Part shown: in pieces, positions 16,361 to 24,902 of the stretch | Numbering within the stretch: position 1 is the stretch's first letter | How the letters are laid out: every line of letters begins with the position of its first letter | NCBI RefSeq assembly: GCF_937468385.1 | Contig: NZ_CALBWS010000001.1 | Coordinates: 124,001 to 188,000, forward strand | Direction: 5' to 3' | Length of the DNA stretch: 64,000 bases | DNA from: Neobacillus rhizosphaerae | GTDB taxonomy: Bacteria; Bacillota; Bacilli; Bacillales; Cytobacillaceae | The notes under the pieces: generated by a model | The model's input: only the letters and a program-made list of their open reading frames with translations | Databases searched by the model: none | Told to the model about the DNA's origin: nothing | Made by a program: the position numbers and the translations under genes

Positions 16361-16747
16361 AGATGGCAGCTCTCCTTTGATTCGTAGTTGTTAACTCCAT
16401 CATAAGGGGATTTCTAATCTATTAAAATACCAAAGTTATGGCTTACAAGGAAATAATTCCCTCACTCAGGGATGAAATCATTCATTTAACAAATATTTAA
16501 CGGTGCAAGCCCTTGTCATAAAAGGTCTATTACGAATTCCTCTAAATATTTTCTTCTATTTCTCCATTCAGTTTTAACATAATTGTAATAATTAAACATT
16601 TTATAGATTCACACCAATAGTTCAATAATCCCTTCATGTAATGTAGAAATATTGTAACAAACCATCCATGCACTGGAATCTGACAAATTTATAATAAACC
16701 TATAGAAACATTTTAAATAGTTTTTAAAATAATAATGAAGTTTGGTG

Positions 16748-17944
16748 ATGATGATGGAAGGAATCGGTAAAGGACATCCACACGCTATGGGTAATGGCCC
16801 TCATGGACATGGAATGGGAAAAGGAATCGACTATGATGTAAACCCATTTATCGTTATTTGGGAAGTGACGCGTGCTTGTCAACTTAAGTGTGTTCACTGC
16901 CGTGCAGATGCACAATTGACACCAGACCCAAGAGAGCTTACACATGACGAAGGAATCAATCTAATTGATCAAATTTATGAAATGGATAATCCAATGCTTG
17001 TGTTTACTGGTGGAGATTGCATGATGAGGGAAGATATTTTTGAACTTGCTGATTATGCTATTAAGAAAGGTATGCGGGTTTCAATGACACCTAGTGCCAC
17101 TCAAAATGTAACAATTGAAAAAATGAGGATGGCAAAAGAAGTTGGTTTATCACGTTGGGGCTTCAGCCTAGATGGGCCAACACCAGAAATTCACGATCAC
17201 TTCCGTGGAACTCCTGGTTCATTCGAGCTTACACTTGAAAAAATTAAATACTTAAACGAGCTTGAAATGCCGCTACAAATCAATACGGTTATTTCTCGCT
17301 ATAATTATGACTCACTTGAAGAAATGTCAAAACTTGTGGGTGAAATGGGTGCAGTCATGTGGTACATCTTCTTGCTTGTGCCAACTGGCCGTGGACAATT
17401 AGATGCTTGTATTACACCTGCTGAACATGAAAAAGTTTTCCGTTGGTTGTATGAACTAAGCAAAACGGCACCATACGACATTAAAACTACGGCAGCACAG
17501 CATTACCGCCGCGTTGTTCTTCAGCAGAAAACGCGCGATCATTTAATTGATAAAGGTGAAATTCATTACGAAGATACAATCACAACCGATTTTGCTTCGA
17601 TGCATGATGGCTTAAAACGTGCACCAAAAGGAGTAAACGACGGAAACGGCTTTGCCTTCGTTTCTCATATCGGTGATGTTTTACCAAGCGGCTTGTTGCC
17701 AATTGTAGGCGGGAACGTTCGTGACACTCCGCTTGCGGAAATTTACCGCGAATCAAAGATATTTAAGGAGTTGCGCCAGCCAGACAACTATAAAGGAAAA
17801 TGCGGTGTTTGCGAATATAATAAAATTTGCGGCGGTTCCCGATCAAGAACCTATGCGGTTACCGGCGACTATTTAGAGAGCGAACCATTCTGCGTTTATA
17901 TTCCGCAGGCAATGAGAAATAAAGAAGCTGCTCCGCTTGTTTAA
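16748..17944 (+). CDS. Radical SAM/SPASM protein (TIGR04053-like) with His/Gly-rich N-terminus
   Basis: A 398-residue iron-sulfur enzyme. Residues ~5-28 form a His/Gly/Met-rich tail (HPHAMGNGPHGHGMGKG). The radical SAM domain follows, with CQLKCVHC (CxxxCxxC) binding the S-adenosylmethionine cluster. The C-terminal SPASM-type region has CGVCEYNKICGG and a last Cys in EPFC for auxiliary clusters. The architecture resembles the Bacillus BA_1875 family and the alternative haem enzymes AhbC, AhbD and NirJ. The substrate is unknown. Several starts are possible (TTG 16742, GTG 16745, ATG 16748/16751/16754), none with a strong ribosome-binding site. It has its own terminator. Confidence 0.88.
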   Translation: MMMEGIGKGHPHAMGNGPHGHGMGKGIDYDVNPFIVIWEVTRACQLKCVHCRADAQLTPDPRELTHDEGINLIDQIYEMDNPMLVFTGGDCMMREDIFELADYAIKKGMRVSMTPSATQNVTIEKMRMAKEVGLSRWGFSLDGPTPEIHDHFRGTPGSFELTLEKIKYLNELEMPLQINTVISRYNYDSLEEMSKLVGEMGAVMWYIFLLVPTGRGQLDACITPAEHEKVFRWLYELSKTAPYDIKTTAAQHYRRVVLQQKTRDHLIDKGEIHYEDTITTDFASMHDGLKRAPKGVNDGNGFAFVSHIGDVLPSGLLPIVGGNVRDTPLAEIYRESKIFKELRQPDNYKGKCGVCEYNKICGGSRSRTYAVTGDYLESEPFCVYIPQAMRNKEAAPLV

Positions 17945-17960
17945 ATATTAGATGGAAATA

Positions 17961-17988
17961 GGCATTCCAACTTGTTGGAATGCCTTTC
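17961..17988 (+). terminator. Intrinsic terminator of radical SAM gene
   Basis: Perfect stem GGCATTCCAAC / GTTGGAATGCC followed by TTTC, 16 bases after the stop codon. Confidence 0.8.
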
Positions 17989-18082
17989 ATGATTAAGGAT
18001 AAAATCCTTGAAGCAGCAATAAGTTCAGCCAAGGGAACTAGAAAAAGTTTTTCTATCATTCCTTTGATTTTCACCCTCTTTC

Positions 18083-19183
18083 TTATTCAATTAAACCAGT
18101 ATCTTCAATTTGCACTTTAGATTTCACCTTAAATTTGATGGTTGGGTAGATTCGTTTCCACTCTTCCCAATCATCGTTATTGAAATGACGGGAACGGTAG
18201 CGGAGGCCGAATCCGATAGGATCGAGATTTGCTTTTTGGATTTTCACAAGGAGTTTCTCAATTTCCTTGTTTATCGATTTTTCAGCGATTTTTTCATAGT
18301 CGGATAATTTTTCATTTGGTACACGGCGAGTTGATTCCTCTAGTATCCCCTCAATCGAAACAAGTACCTTTATATAGGGAGCTTTACCTCTAGGAGTATA
18401 GATTTTATATTTCGTTTTCACTTTTTGTGTATCAATAATGATAACTGTTTTTCCTTTGGTAACTCTATTCGCACTTTTTTCCTCACGATTTCTTAAGAAA
18501 TTTAGAATCTTTGTCTCTTCTGGATTAAGTACCAACTTCATCTGGCTTTTATTATAGAGGCCAACCGTGTTTATTTCAAAAATTTCCTTTTCAGCTTTAA
18601 TAATCGGCAGGAGCGGATCTAAGCCGCGTTCACTTAATCTATATTTAAAATCAAATAGATACTCCGAAATGGTATATGGGGTCTCAGACCCATCCCTCCC
18701 CAACGCTAGGAACAATGCATTTGAAGGGATATACTCTGATTTAGGTTGTACCTTTAATACTTCTAATGCACTTGGTTTACCAATGGCCACCCAGGCAATT
18801 GATTGGATATCTCTTCTTCTAATAAACCAATAATTGATCCCGGAATTACCCTTTTGGTTAGCAACCTCATCACCAAATACAATGACTTTTGCATGACTGA
18901 AATCAATCTCTTTATCCACTTTTGTTTTAATAATTCGTACTGCTTCAGACATGGTATCTGCTTTTTCCGAAACAATCATGAATTCAGTGGGATTATTCTT
19001 TGATGAACTTGGAACAGCAAATTTAAGGCTGACGAGGTATTTCTTAGAGCTGTTTTTGGCAGTATCCACTCCGATACTTACAACAAAAAAACGCTTATCA
19101 ATGTCTTTAAAGCCGCATCCGTTTAACAACATTACAGAAAGAAGAGCGAGTACAAGCGATTTCCAATTGTTAATGGATTTCAA
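18083..19183 (-). CDS. Germinant receptor subunit C (GerC family lipoprotein)
   Basis: A 366-residue spore germinant receptor C subunit. The N-terminus carries a lipoprotein signal ending LLNGC, so the mature protein is anchored in the spore inner membrane. The body shows the GerC family pattern: DIDKRFFVVSIGVD, then AVRIIKTKVDKEIDFSHAKV and, near the end, DPIGFGLRYRSRHFNNDDWEEW. I place the start at TTG 19183: AGGAGG ends 8 bases upstream and the codon overlaps the gerB stop as TTGA. A GTG at 19192 lies inside the ribosome-binding site. It is the last gene of an A-B-C operon. Confidence 0.9.
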   Translation of the reverse strand: MKSINNWKSLVLALLSVMLLNGCGFKDIDKRFFVVSIGVDTAKNSSKKYLVSLKFAVPSSSKNNPTEFMIVSEKADTMSEAVRIIKTKVDKEIDFSHAKVIVFGDEVANQKGNSGINYWFIRRRDIQSIAWVAIGKPSALEVLKVQPKSEYIPSNALFLALGRDGSETPYTISEYLFDFKYRLSERGLDPLLPIIKAEKEIFEINTVGLYNKSQMKLVLNPEETKILNFLRNREEKSANRVTKGKTVIIIDTQKVKTKYKIYTPRGKAPYIKVLVSIEGILEESTRRVPNEKLSDYEKIAEKSINKEIEKLLVKIQKANLDPIGFGLRYRSRHFNNDDWEEWKRIYPTIKFKVKSKVQIEDTGLIE

Positions 19184-20253
19184 GCTGTCCACCTCCTAGT
19201 CCAAATGAAAAATATGACAACCAAAAGGATTTCAAACCCAAGACGAACAATCATCCAATAAACGGTTATTTTATTTAACAGAATTGTATTTAGAAAAATA
19301 ACACCTGCAACCGAACAACCCGCATAGAAAATAAGAATCAGCAAATTCTTTTTTTTACTTATTTTTTCCTTAAAGGTTCCCTTAATTAATTCAAACGAAA
19401 CATGCCAATGGACTGAGATACTAATAAGAGTAATACTCATGTAAAACATTAAAAATAAGAAGATTACTCGTTCTATCGGACTATAAGCTAACCGGAGTGA
19501 ATCTGCTGTTGAAATCCACGGATACTGAAATTCTTGTGCACCGTCTGACCCGTGAAAACCAATCGGAATGAAGAAGGTGGTGAATAAATTGAATATTCCC
19601 AAAAGGAAAACAGCGAAAAAATTCCAAATCTTCAATCTCCCCTTAATCAGCCGGTTAAAAATAATCAGGTTGGTGTAACCAGAAAAACAATACGTAGCCG
19701 CAGCGATTGATTTTAAGCTTGGCCTTTCAAATATATGGGTACCAACTTCGAGCATTGAATCCCAGCTAAGGTAATCATTTGTAAATGCCTTAAAAATAAT
19801 AAAAGCGATTAATGGCGTATTGAGGAATAGAACAATTTCCAGAAAATACATAACCCTATCGGTAGGGAGCTGGATAATTAGAAAAATCGCTGCTAAATAT
19901 ATAACAAGCAAGGCCATCTTTGGCATTTCCGGGTTAATAAATCGATCTAATATATCGATAAATCCAACCAAGGTTATCAGACCAGCCGTGAACCATATCC
20001 ATTGAATACCGCAAAAATGAATGATTTTTAACCAGCGGTGCTTTGAATTGGCGATTATTTCTGGCATTCCTTGTTCGGGAAACTTATTGATAGTAGTGCT
20101 TAATAAATAATTCAGTGCAACTCCAATCGGAATGGCGATTAACACCCCCATTACGGCACCTTCAAAACGGTATTGGATTAAAATATTAGGCACAAAGATG
20201 ATAACGTTAACAAGCATATTTAATAACACTAAGTATAAAAAATATCGGTTCAA
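19180..20253 (-). CDS. Germinant receptor subunit B (GerB/APC-type permease)
   Basis: A 357-residue integral membrane protein with about ten helices, of the spore-germination GerB branch of the amino acid-polyamine-organocation superfamily. It is the subunit thought to bind the germinant directly. Family features are GAVMGVLIAIPIGVALNYL and SIAAATYCFSGYTNLIIFNRLI. Translation starts at TTG 20253 behind AGGAGGGG. It lies 24 bp after the A subunit and overlaps the C subunit by 4 bp. The ligand cannot be predicted from sequence alone. Confidence 0.9.
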   Translation of the reverse strand: MNRYFLYLVLLNMLVNVIIFVPNILIQYRFEGAVMGVLIAIPIGVALNYLLSTTINKFPEQGMPEIIANSKHRWLKIIHFCGIQWIWFTAGLITLVGFIDILDRFINPEMPKMALLVIYLAAIFLIIQLPTDRVMYFLEIVLFLNTPLIAFIIFKAFTNDYLSWDSMLEVGTHIFERPSLKSIAAATYCFSGYTNLIIFNRLIKGRLKIWNFFAVFLLGIFNLFTTFFIPIGFHGSDGAQEFQYPWISTADSLRLAYSPIERVIFLFLMFYMSITLISISVHWHVSFELIKGTFKEKISKKKNLLILIFYAGCSVAGVIFLNTILLNKITVYWMIVRLGFEILLVVIFFIWTRRWTA

Positions 20254-20277
20254 AGCCCTCCCCTCCTCAATTTCCTA

Positions 20278-21612
20278 CTATTCTTTACTTGGTTTGCTTT
20301 GAATTATAGTTAGAAACGGCTCACCGAAGCTATCAAGTTTAACCATATAGGCGAGGAGCATAAAGAAGCCTATTACGACGCCAACCAATCCGAATATTGT
20401 TGCTAATAATAAAATAAAGTATTTCAACACTCTAATAGTGAAACTAAAAGCGTTAATCGGCACGACAAAGTTAGAAATAGCCACAAACGATACAATCACG
20501 ATCATAATATTACTAACAAGTCCAGCTTCTGCAGCAGACTGTCCTAATATCAAACCACCTACGGTTGTGGCTGTAGGACCAATGGCTTTTGGCAGACGGA
20601 TACTCGCCTCAGTTAAAAGCTCCATCATAAATAACATTAACAGCACTTCAACAAAGGATGGATAAGGGATACCCGTTCGACTTCCAGCAATTGACATAGC
20701 TAGATGAACCCTAAATAGCTCAGGATTATAGCTGGATACTGCCACATATAAACCTGGAAGAATAATGCTTATGTTAAAGGCTGTATATCGAAGGATTTGT
20801 AAAAATTTAGCAATCCAATAAGTTTGATAAATATCCTCCATTGAGGACATCAAATCCTTCATGACTGTCGGTAGAATTACAGCATAGGAAGAGCCGTGAA
20901 CTAAAAGGATGACTTTACCAGAAGCTAAATTTATCGCTACTCGATCTGGTCTTTCAGTAACTAGCATCAAAGGAAATAGTGCCCTGTTAGATTTTTTAAT
21001 AATATCGAACAGTTGCTCCCCTGTTTGGAACATATCGATATCGATAGCATCTAAAAATTTTTTGACTCTTTTTAGTGTATCTGGATCAACAAACTTTGTA
21101 TCATGTAGAATCATCACCTTTGTTTTGGAAAGATTACCTACTGTTGTTGATTCCACTTTCAATGAAACATTTGGATAACGTTGGCGGATAAGCCCAAGAT
21201 TAACGGGTAAACTCTCACTAAATCCCGCTTGTGGACCTTGAATAGTTGTCTCAACGGTTGTATCCATAACTGCATTATTTCGGTCCATTTTACAATCAAA
21301 TAAAAAAACGAAATCCTGATAAAAAAGAATTGCTACCCCTCTCATTACCATATCAATCGTTTTTTGTTCACATTCATATTCGCTTGCTTTAGGGTGTGAT
21401 TGCAGGAAATCTAAAAATTCCTTTGAACTAGTTATTTCAAAAAAAGGCTTAAGAACGTTTTCGAGCAAGACATCTTCATCACTAATTGACTTAATATAAA
21501 GTACTTCCATATATTTTTCTTTTGTATGATTCTCTTTAAAAACCAGGTCTTCCGGCTGTTGTAACTTATGTATGAGACTTTCTTTTATTGATTGAACATT
21601 ATTAGTTGGCAT
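20278..21612 (-). CDS. Germinant receptor subunit A (GerA family)
   Basis: A 444-residue A subunit. The N-terminal cytoplasmic half includes DMVMRGVAILFYQDFVFLFDC and VETTIQGPQAGFSESLPVNLGLIRQ, the conserved GerA motif. The C-terminal half has four to six membrane helices with PSFVEVLLMLFMMELLTEASIRLP and ATTVGGLILGQSAAEAG. It is somewhat shorter than GerAA (about 480), mostly at the N-terminus. It is the first gene of the operon. No forespore sigma-G promoter could be recognised with confidence in the 178 bp before it. The A subunits are thought to assemble as an oligomeric ion channel. Confidence 0.92.
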   Translation of the reverse strand: MPTNNVQSIKESLIHKLQQPEDLVFKENHTKEKYMEVLYIKSISDEDVLLENVLKPFFEITSSKEFLDFLQSHPKASEYECEQKTIDMVMRGVAILFYQDFVFLFDCKMDRNNAVMDTTVETTIQGPQAGFSESLPVNLGLIRQRYPNVSLKVESTTVGNLSKTKVMILHDTKFVDPDTLKRVKKFLDAIDIDMFQTGEQLFDIIKKSNRALFPLMLVTERPDRVAINLASGKVILLVHGSSYAVILPTVMKDLMSSMEDIYQTYWIAKFLQILRYTAFNISIILPGLYVAVSSYNPELFRVHLAMSIAGSRTGIPYPSFVEVLLMLFMMELLTEASIRLPKAIGPTATTVGGLILGQSAAEAGLVSNIMIVIVSFVAISNFVVPINAFSFTIRVLKYFILLLATIFGLVGVVIGFFMLLAYMVKLDSFGEPFLTIIQSKPSKE

Positions 21613-21790
21613 TTTTATACCTCACAGGCATGCTTCTTTCATCTTAGTTTCCTCGATGGTTGGAATTTTATTCTAGGAAATTAGATTCCATTGGAGTTAC
21701 TGTTAAGGGAGCATTTTTCTTCTGATTATGTTTAAATTATTGTAATGTCTTTTTATCTATCTTAAATAATTAAAGATTGTAGGGAGTTAT

Positions 21791-22741
21791 ATGTTAAGAA
21801 CGATTGCTATCAAAAAAAATAATCAACTTGTGAAGGACATTGACATTTCGCAATTGGTATCAGGTGACTTCAAGTGGTACTGGATAGATTTTAATCAACC
21901 AACCGACAAGGAAATCGAATATCTTAGGGATCCGCTTTCCTTCCATCCGTTAGCGATTGAGGATTGCATCCATCATTTGCAACGTCCAAAGCTTGATTAT
22001 TATGACGAATATGCCTTTTTTGTGACCCAGGCATTGAACCAAAAATCAATTAAAAGAGAAGAGATTAATTTCTTCCTCAGCCGAAATTATATTGTCACGT
22101 TTCATCATAAACCTTCGACTGAAATTGACGACATTTGGAATCGTTTTAGTCAATCTGCAAATGCCAATCAATGGGACCCATCCCATGTCTTATATCATGT
22201 TCTCGATAAAATGGTGGATAATTATTTTCCATTAGTCAATCAAATTGATGATACGTTAAATGAAATTGATGAGAATTCAAAGGGAAGATCGATGGATGCT
22301 TTGCTAAGGGATTTATTCGACACAAGGCATGACCTTTTATCTTTAAGGCATACGATTTCACCAATGAGAGATCTTTTGTACAGAATTCTTAATTCACAAA
22401 AATTAACTAGTATTCAAGGGAAAATAGTCTATTTCTCTGATATTTATGATCATTTGCTAAAATTATCGGAAATGATTGAAGCAAGTCGGGAACTTACCAC
22501 CGATATACGCGATAGTTATATTTCCATTAATTCTAATGAAACGAACCATGTTATGAAAGTCTTGACGGTCATCACGACAATCTTTATGCCACTAACCTTC
22601 ATTGTAGGTGTTTATGGTATGAATTTTACTCATATGCCCGAACTAACTTGGAAATACGGATATTTCGGAGCTTTGATCTTCATGTTTTTAATTGGAGTCG
22701 GAATGACAGTTTGGTTTACTAAGAAAGGTTGGTTTAAATAG
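21791..22741 (+). CDS. corA: CorA-family magnesium/cobalt transporter
   Basis: A 316-residue CorA-type divalent cation channel. A large N-terminal cytoplasmic domain (1-255) precedes two C-terminal transmembrane helices. The family signature YGMNF lies at the end of the first helix (about 275), and the short loop carries MPE. The C-terminus is basic. CorA proteins form pentamers and take up Mg2+ (some Co2+ or Ni2+) down the membrane potential. ATG 21791 follows GTAGGGAG. It is monocistronic with a strong terminator directly downstream. Confidence 0.93.
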   Translation: MLRTIAIKKNNQLVKDIDISQLVSGDFKWYWIDFNQPTDKEIEYLRDPLSFHPLAIEDCIHHLQRPKLDYYDEYAFFVTQALNQKSIKREEINFFLSRNYIVTFHHKPSTEIDDIWNRFSQSANANQWDPSHVLYHVLDKMVDNYFPLVNQIDDTLNEIDENSKGRSMDALLRDLFDTRHDLLSLRHTISPMRDLLYRILNSQKLTSIQGKIVYFSDIYDHLLKLSEMIEASRELTTDIRDSYISINSNETNHVMKVLTVITTIFMPLTFIVGVYGMNFTHMPELTWKYGYFGALIFMFLIGVGMTVWFTKKGWFK

Positions 22742-22743
22742 TG

Positions 22744-22778
22744 AAAAGACTAGCCATGCGAAATGGCTAGTCTTTTTT
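22744..22778 (+). terminator. Intrinsic terminator of corA
   Basis: Long perfect stem AAAAGACTAGCCAT / ATGGCTAGTCTTTT with a GCGAA loop and TTTTTT tail. The A-rich 5' arm means it can also act on the convergent gene. Confidence 0.92.
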
Positions 22779-22785
22779 GAAAGTC

Positions 22786-23097
22786 CTATTCCCAATCTTG
22801 ATAGTCAACTGTTCCTCCGGTTAAATCGATCGTGTTCCGCTCACCCTTATAATAGGTCTTCCCATCTTTTTCAAAAATCAAATTTTCATACGTAAACACC
22901 TTTTGTCCGTTTGGAAGATGAATAACAACCTTTTGTCCCAATTTCTCAGTTGGTGCTTCAATTTTTATGGTGGTCTGATAATAATAACGAAAAACGAAAA
23001 AGCCCATTGCAAGAATCATGCACGCTATAATGAAAAAAAATAGACCCTTCCATGGGGATTGCCTCGGCTTATTTTGATATAGTTCTACTCTGGTCAA
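22786..23097 (-). CDS. Small single-pass membrane protein, unknown function
   Basis: A 103-residue protein with a basic N-terminus, one transmembrane helix (about 19-41) and a ~60-residue outside-facing domain with a predicted beta pattern (KLGQKVVIHLPNGQKVFTYENLIFE). It begins with TTG 23097 behind GGAGAAAAA. I do not recognise the family. Neighbours (corA, M42 peptidase) are on the other strand, so it stands alone and context gives no clue. Confidence 0.65.
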   Translation of the reverse strand: MTRVELYQNKPRQSPWKGLFFFIIACMILAMGFFVFRYYYQTTIKIEAPTEKLGQKVVIHLPNGQKVFTYENLIFEKDGKTYYKGERNTIDLTGGTVDYQDWE

Positions 23098-23346
23098 TTT
23101 TTCTCCTCTCCCTTGTCATTTTTGGGCAAAATTTTTAGCACTCCTTATTTTTTAAATAGTTTGAATAATAACATTTATGTCCAATGAAAGAAGGATTTAA
23201 CCATTGCTACATCAAATTTCATCATTAGATAACCTATGCATTCAAACTTAAAATGTTGACCAAAACAACAAAAACGATTATTGACATGAACTTTTCAATT
23301 AGCTGTATAATAGGAAAGAATGAAAATTCAGAAAGGGGTACACAAA

Positions 23347-24396
23347 GTGGCTTATATAAATACAGAAGAAACCATGAAATTATTAACGAACTTAGTTTCC
23401 ATTCCAAGCCCTTCTGGCAACACAAATGAGGTTATTACCTTTGTCGAAAAATTCCTTGCAGAACTGCAAATTAAAACAATAAGGAACCGAAAAGGTGGTT
23501 TAATAGCTACAATTGAAGGAAAAGATTCGAGCAGACATCGGATGCTGACAGCCCATGTCGATACACTTGGCGCGATGGTAAAGGAAATAAAATCTAGCGG
23601 CAGATTAAAAATCGATTTGATTGGTGGTTTCAAATACAATTCAATTGAGGGTGAATACTGTCAAATTGAAACAAGCGCAGGCAAAAAATATACAGGAACC
23701 ATCCTAATGCATCAAACTTCGGTCCATGTATATAAGGATGCTGGAAAAGCCGAAAGAAATCAGGATAATATCGAGATCCGGATTGATGAAAAAGTACATA
23801 CAGCCGACGAAGTCCGAAAACTTGGTATCGAAGTCGGTGATTTTGTTGCGTTTGATCCCCGGGTAGCAGTAACTCCAAGCGGATACATTAAGTCGCGACA
23901 TTTAGATGACAAAGCGAGTGTGGCCATTCTCCTGCAATTAATCAAACAGCTTAAAGCGGAGAATATTATCTTACCTTATACAACTCACTTCCTCATTTCG
24001 AACAATGAAGAAATTGGCTACGGTGGCAACTCCAATATTACCCCAGAAACAGTTGAATACTTAGCTGTAGATATGGGGGCAATGGGCGATGGACAATCCA
24101 CAGATGAATATACGGTTTCCATCTGTGTAAAGGATGCGAGCGGTCCTTATCACTATGGATTACGAAAAAATTTAGTGCGCCTGGCTGAAGAAAATAATAT
24201 TGAATATAAACTAGATATTTACCCTTTTTATGGTTCAGATGCATCTGCAGCCATCCGTTCAGGGCATGATATTGTTCACGGTCTCATCGGTCCAGGAATT
24301 GATTCATCACATGCCTTTGAAAGGACACACAAGTCATCAATCGAAAATACAGCCAAACTTTTATATCATTACCTTCAATCTGATTTAATTTTATAA
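23347..24396 (+). CDS. M42-family aminopeptidase (YsdC/YtoP-like)
   Basis: A 349-residue zinc/cobalt aminopeptidase of family M42, cytoplasmic and usually a dodecamer that degrades peptides. Metal and catalytic motifs are visible: the His and Asp of MLTAHVDTLG, the bridging Asp of SRHLDDKAS, the paired Glu of NNEEIGYGG, the Asp of AVDMGA, and the final His of DSSHAFERTH. GTG 23347 is chosen because GAAAGGGG lies 8 bases upstream; an earlier in-frame ATG at 23320 precedes that ribosome-binding site and would add nine poorly conserved residues. Confidence 0.9.
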   Translation: MAYINTEETMKLLTNLVSIPSPSGNTNEVITFVEKFLAELQIKTIRNRKGGLIATIEGKDSSRHRMLTAHVDTLGAMVKEIKSSGRLKIDLIGGFKYNSIEGEYCQIETSAGKKYTGTILMHQTSVHVYKDAGKAERNQDNIEIRIDEKVHTADEVRKLGIEVGDFVAFDPRVAVTPSGYIKSRHLDDKASVAILLQLIKQLKAENIILPYTTHFLISNNEEIGYGGNSNITPETVEYLAVDMGAMGDGQSTDEYTVSICVKDASGPYHYGLRKNLVRLAEENNIEYKLDIYPFYGSDASAAIRSGHDIVHGLIGPGIDSSHAFERTHKSSIENTAKLLYHYLQSDLIL

Positions 24397-24429
24397 AAAA
24401 AGTGACCTGGTCAACCACCTCACTTTTTG
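24395..24429 (+). terminator. Terminator of M42 peptidase gene
   Basis: The arms AAAAAGTGA / TCACTTTTT enclose an inner stem-loop and end in T residues, overlapping the stop codon region. Confidence 0.78.
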
Positions 24430-24496
24430 TTCAATAATTAGATAAAAAAAAACTCAATGAATGCTCTATAGGGCCCGGATAAGATGAATATTATTC

Positions 24497-24528
24497 AAGA
24501 CCGATTGGACATCCGTCGGTCTTTTTTT
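24497..24528 (+). terminator. Second hairpin with U-run before dlt promoter
   Basis: Stem AAGACCGA / TCGGTCTT followed by TTTTTTT. It lies about 55 bases upstream of the dlt promoter, so it most likely backs up the preceding terminator and does not attenuate dlt. The rest of the 24430-24737 gap holds the dlt promoter and a ~120-base untranslated leader. Confidence 0.72.
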
Positions 24529-24582
24529 AATTTGATTTTAAGGGTGAAAGTGAAATTTTAATTATTTTTAATCATATTTTAA

Positions 24583-24611
24583 TTGCAACAAACTAAAAAG
24601 CACATTATGAT
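24583..24611 (+). promoter_or_regulatory. Sigma-A-type promoter of the dlt operon
   Basis: -35 TTGCAA (24583-24588) and -10 TATGAT (24606-24611) with a 17-base spacer. Position, orientation and spacing fit the dltXABCD operon. Confidence 0.55.
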
Positions 24612-24737
24612 AGTTAAGGCAGTTAAAAGGGAAAGAAATGGCAAAATTAGAGTTCTTCTGACTCAAAATTCCTTTATTTTTTCTTATTTGTTAAGAAATT
24701 GGACTATTTACAACAATACTTCGGGGGTTAAACCGCC

Positions 24738-24887
24738 ATGATTAAAAGATTACTAGTTTTTTTTACTAATCAAAAGCTAAAGTGGATGGGCCGATTTGTT
24801 TACTATTTGCTTATTCTTCTTTTATTATTTTTTATGTACGGATTTAACGATGCAAGCGCAGGATCCTATATTTACAACGATTTTTAA
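24738..24887 (+). CDS. dltX: DltX, small membrane protein of teichoic acid D-alanylation
   Basis: A 49-residue single-pass protein too short for most gene callers. It has a basic start (MIKRLLVFFTNQKLKWMGRF), a hydrophobic helix (about 20-36) and a C-terminal FNDASAGSYIYNDF, the conserved DltX tail ending in aromatic and acidic residues. DltX is required for D-alanine transfer in several Firmicutes, where its C-terminus is thought to carry D-alanine to teichoic acid together with DltB and DltD. It lies 15 bp before dltA in the usual X-A-B-C-D order. The ribosome-binding site is weak (CGGGGG, about 11 bases upstream). Confidence 0.9.
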   Translation: MIKRLLVFFTNQKLKWMGRFVYYLLILLLLFFMYGFNDASAGSYIYNDF

Positions 24888-24902
24888 GGGGAGGAAGCCA
24901 AT

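Noticed and set aside
16361..16741. Structured RNA or c-di-AMP riboswitch before the endopeptidase gene
   Set aside because: The conserved ydaO elements are absent; only unremarkable short inverted repeats are visible.
24440..24530. Attenuator or T-box ahead of the dlt operon
   Set aside because: No T-box core or aptamer motif is present, and the hairpin lies upstream of the likely promoter.
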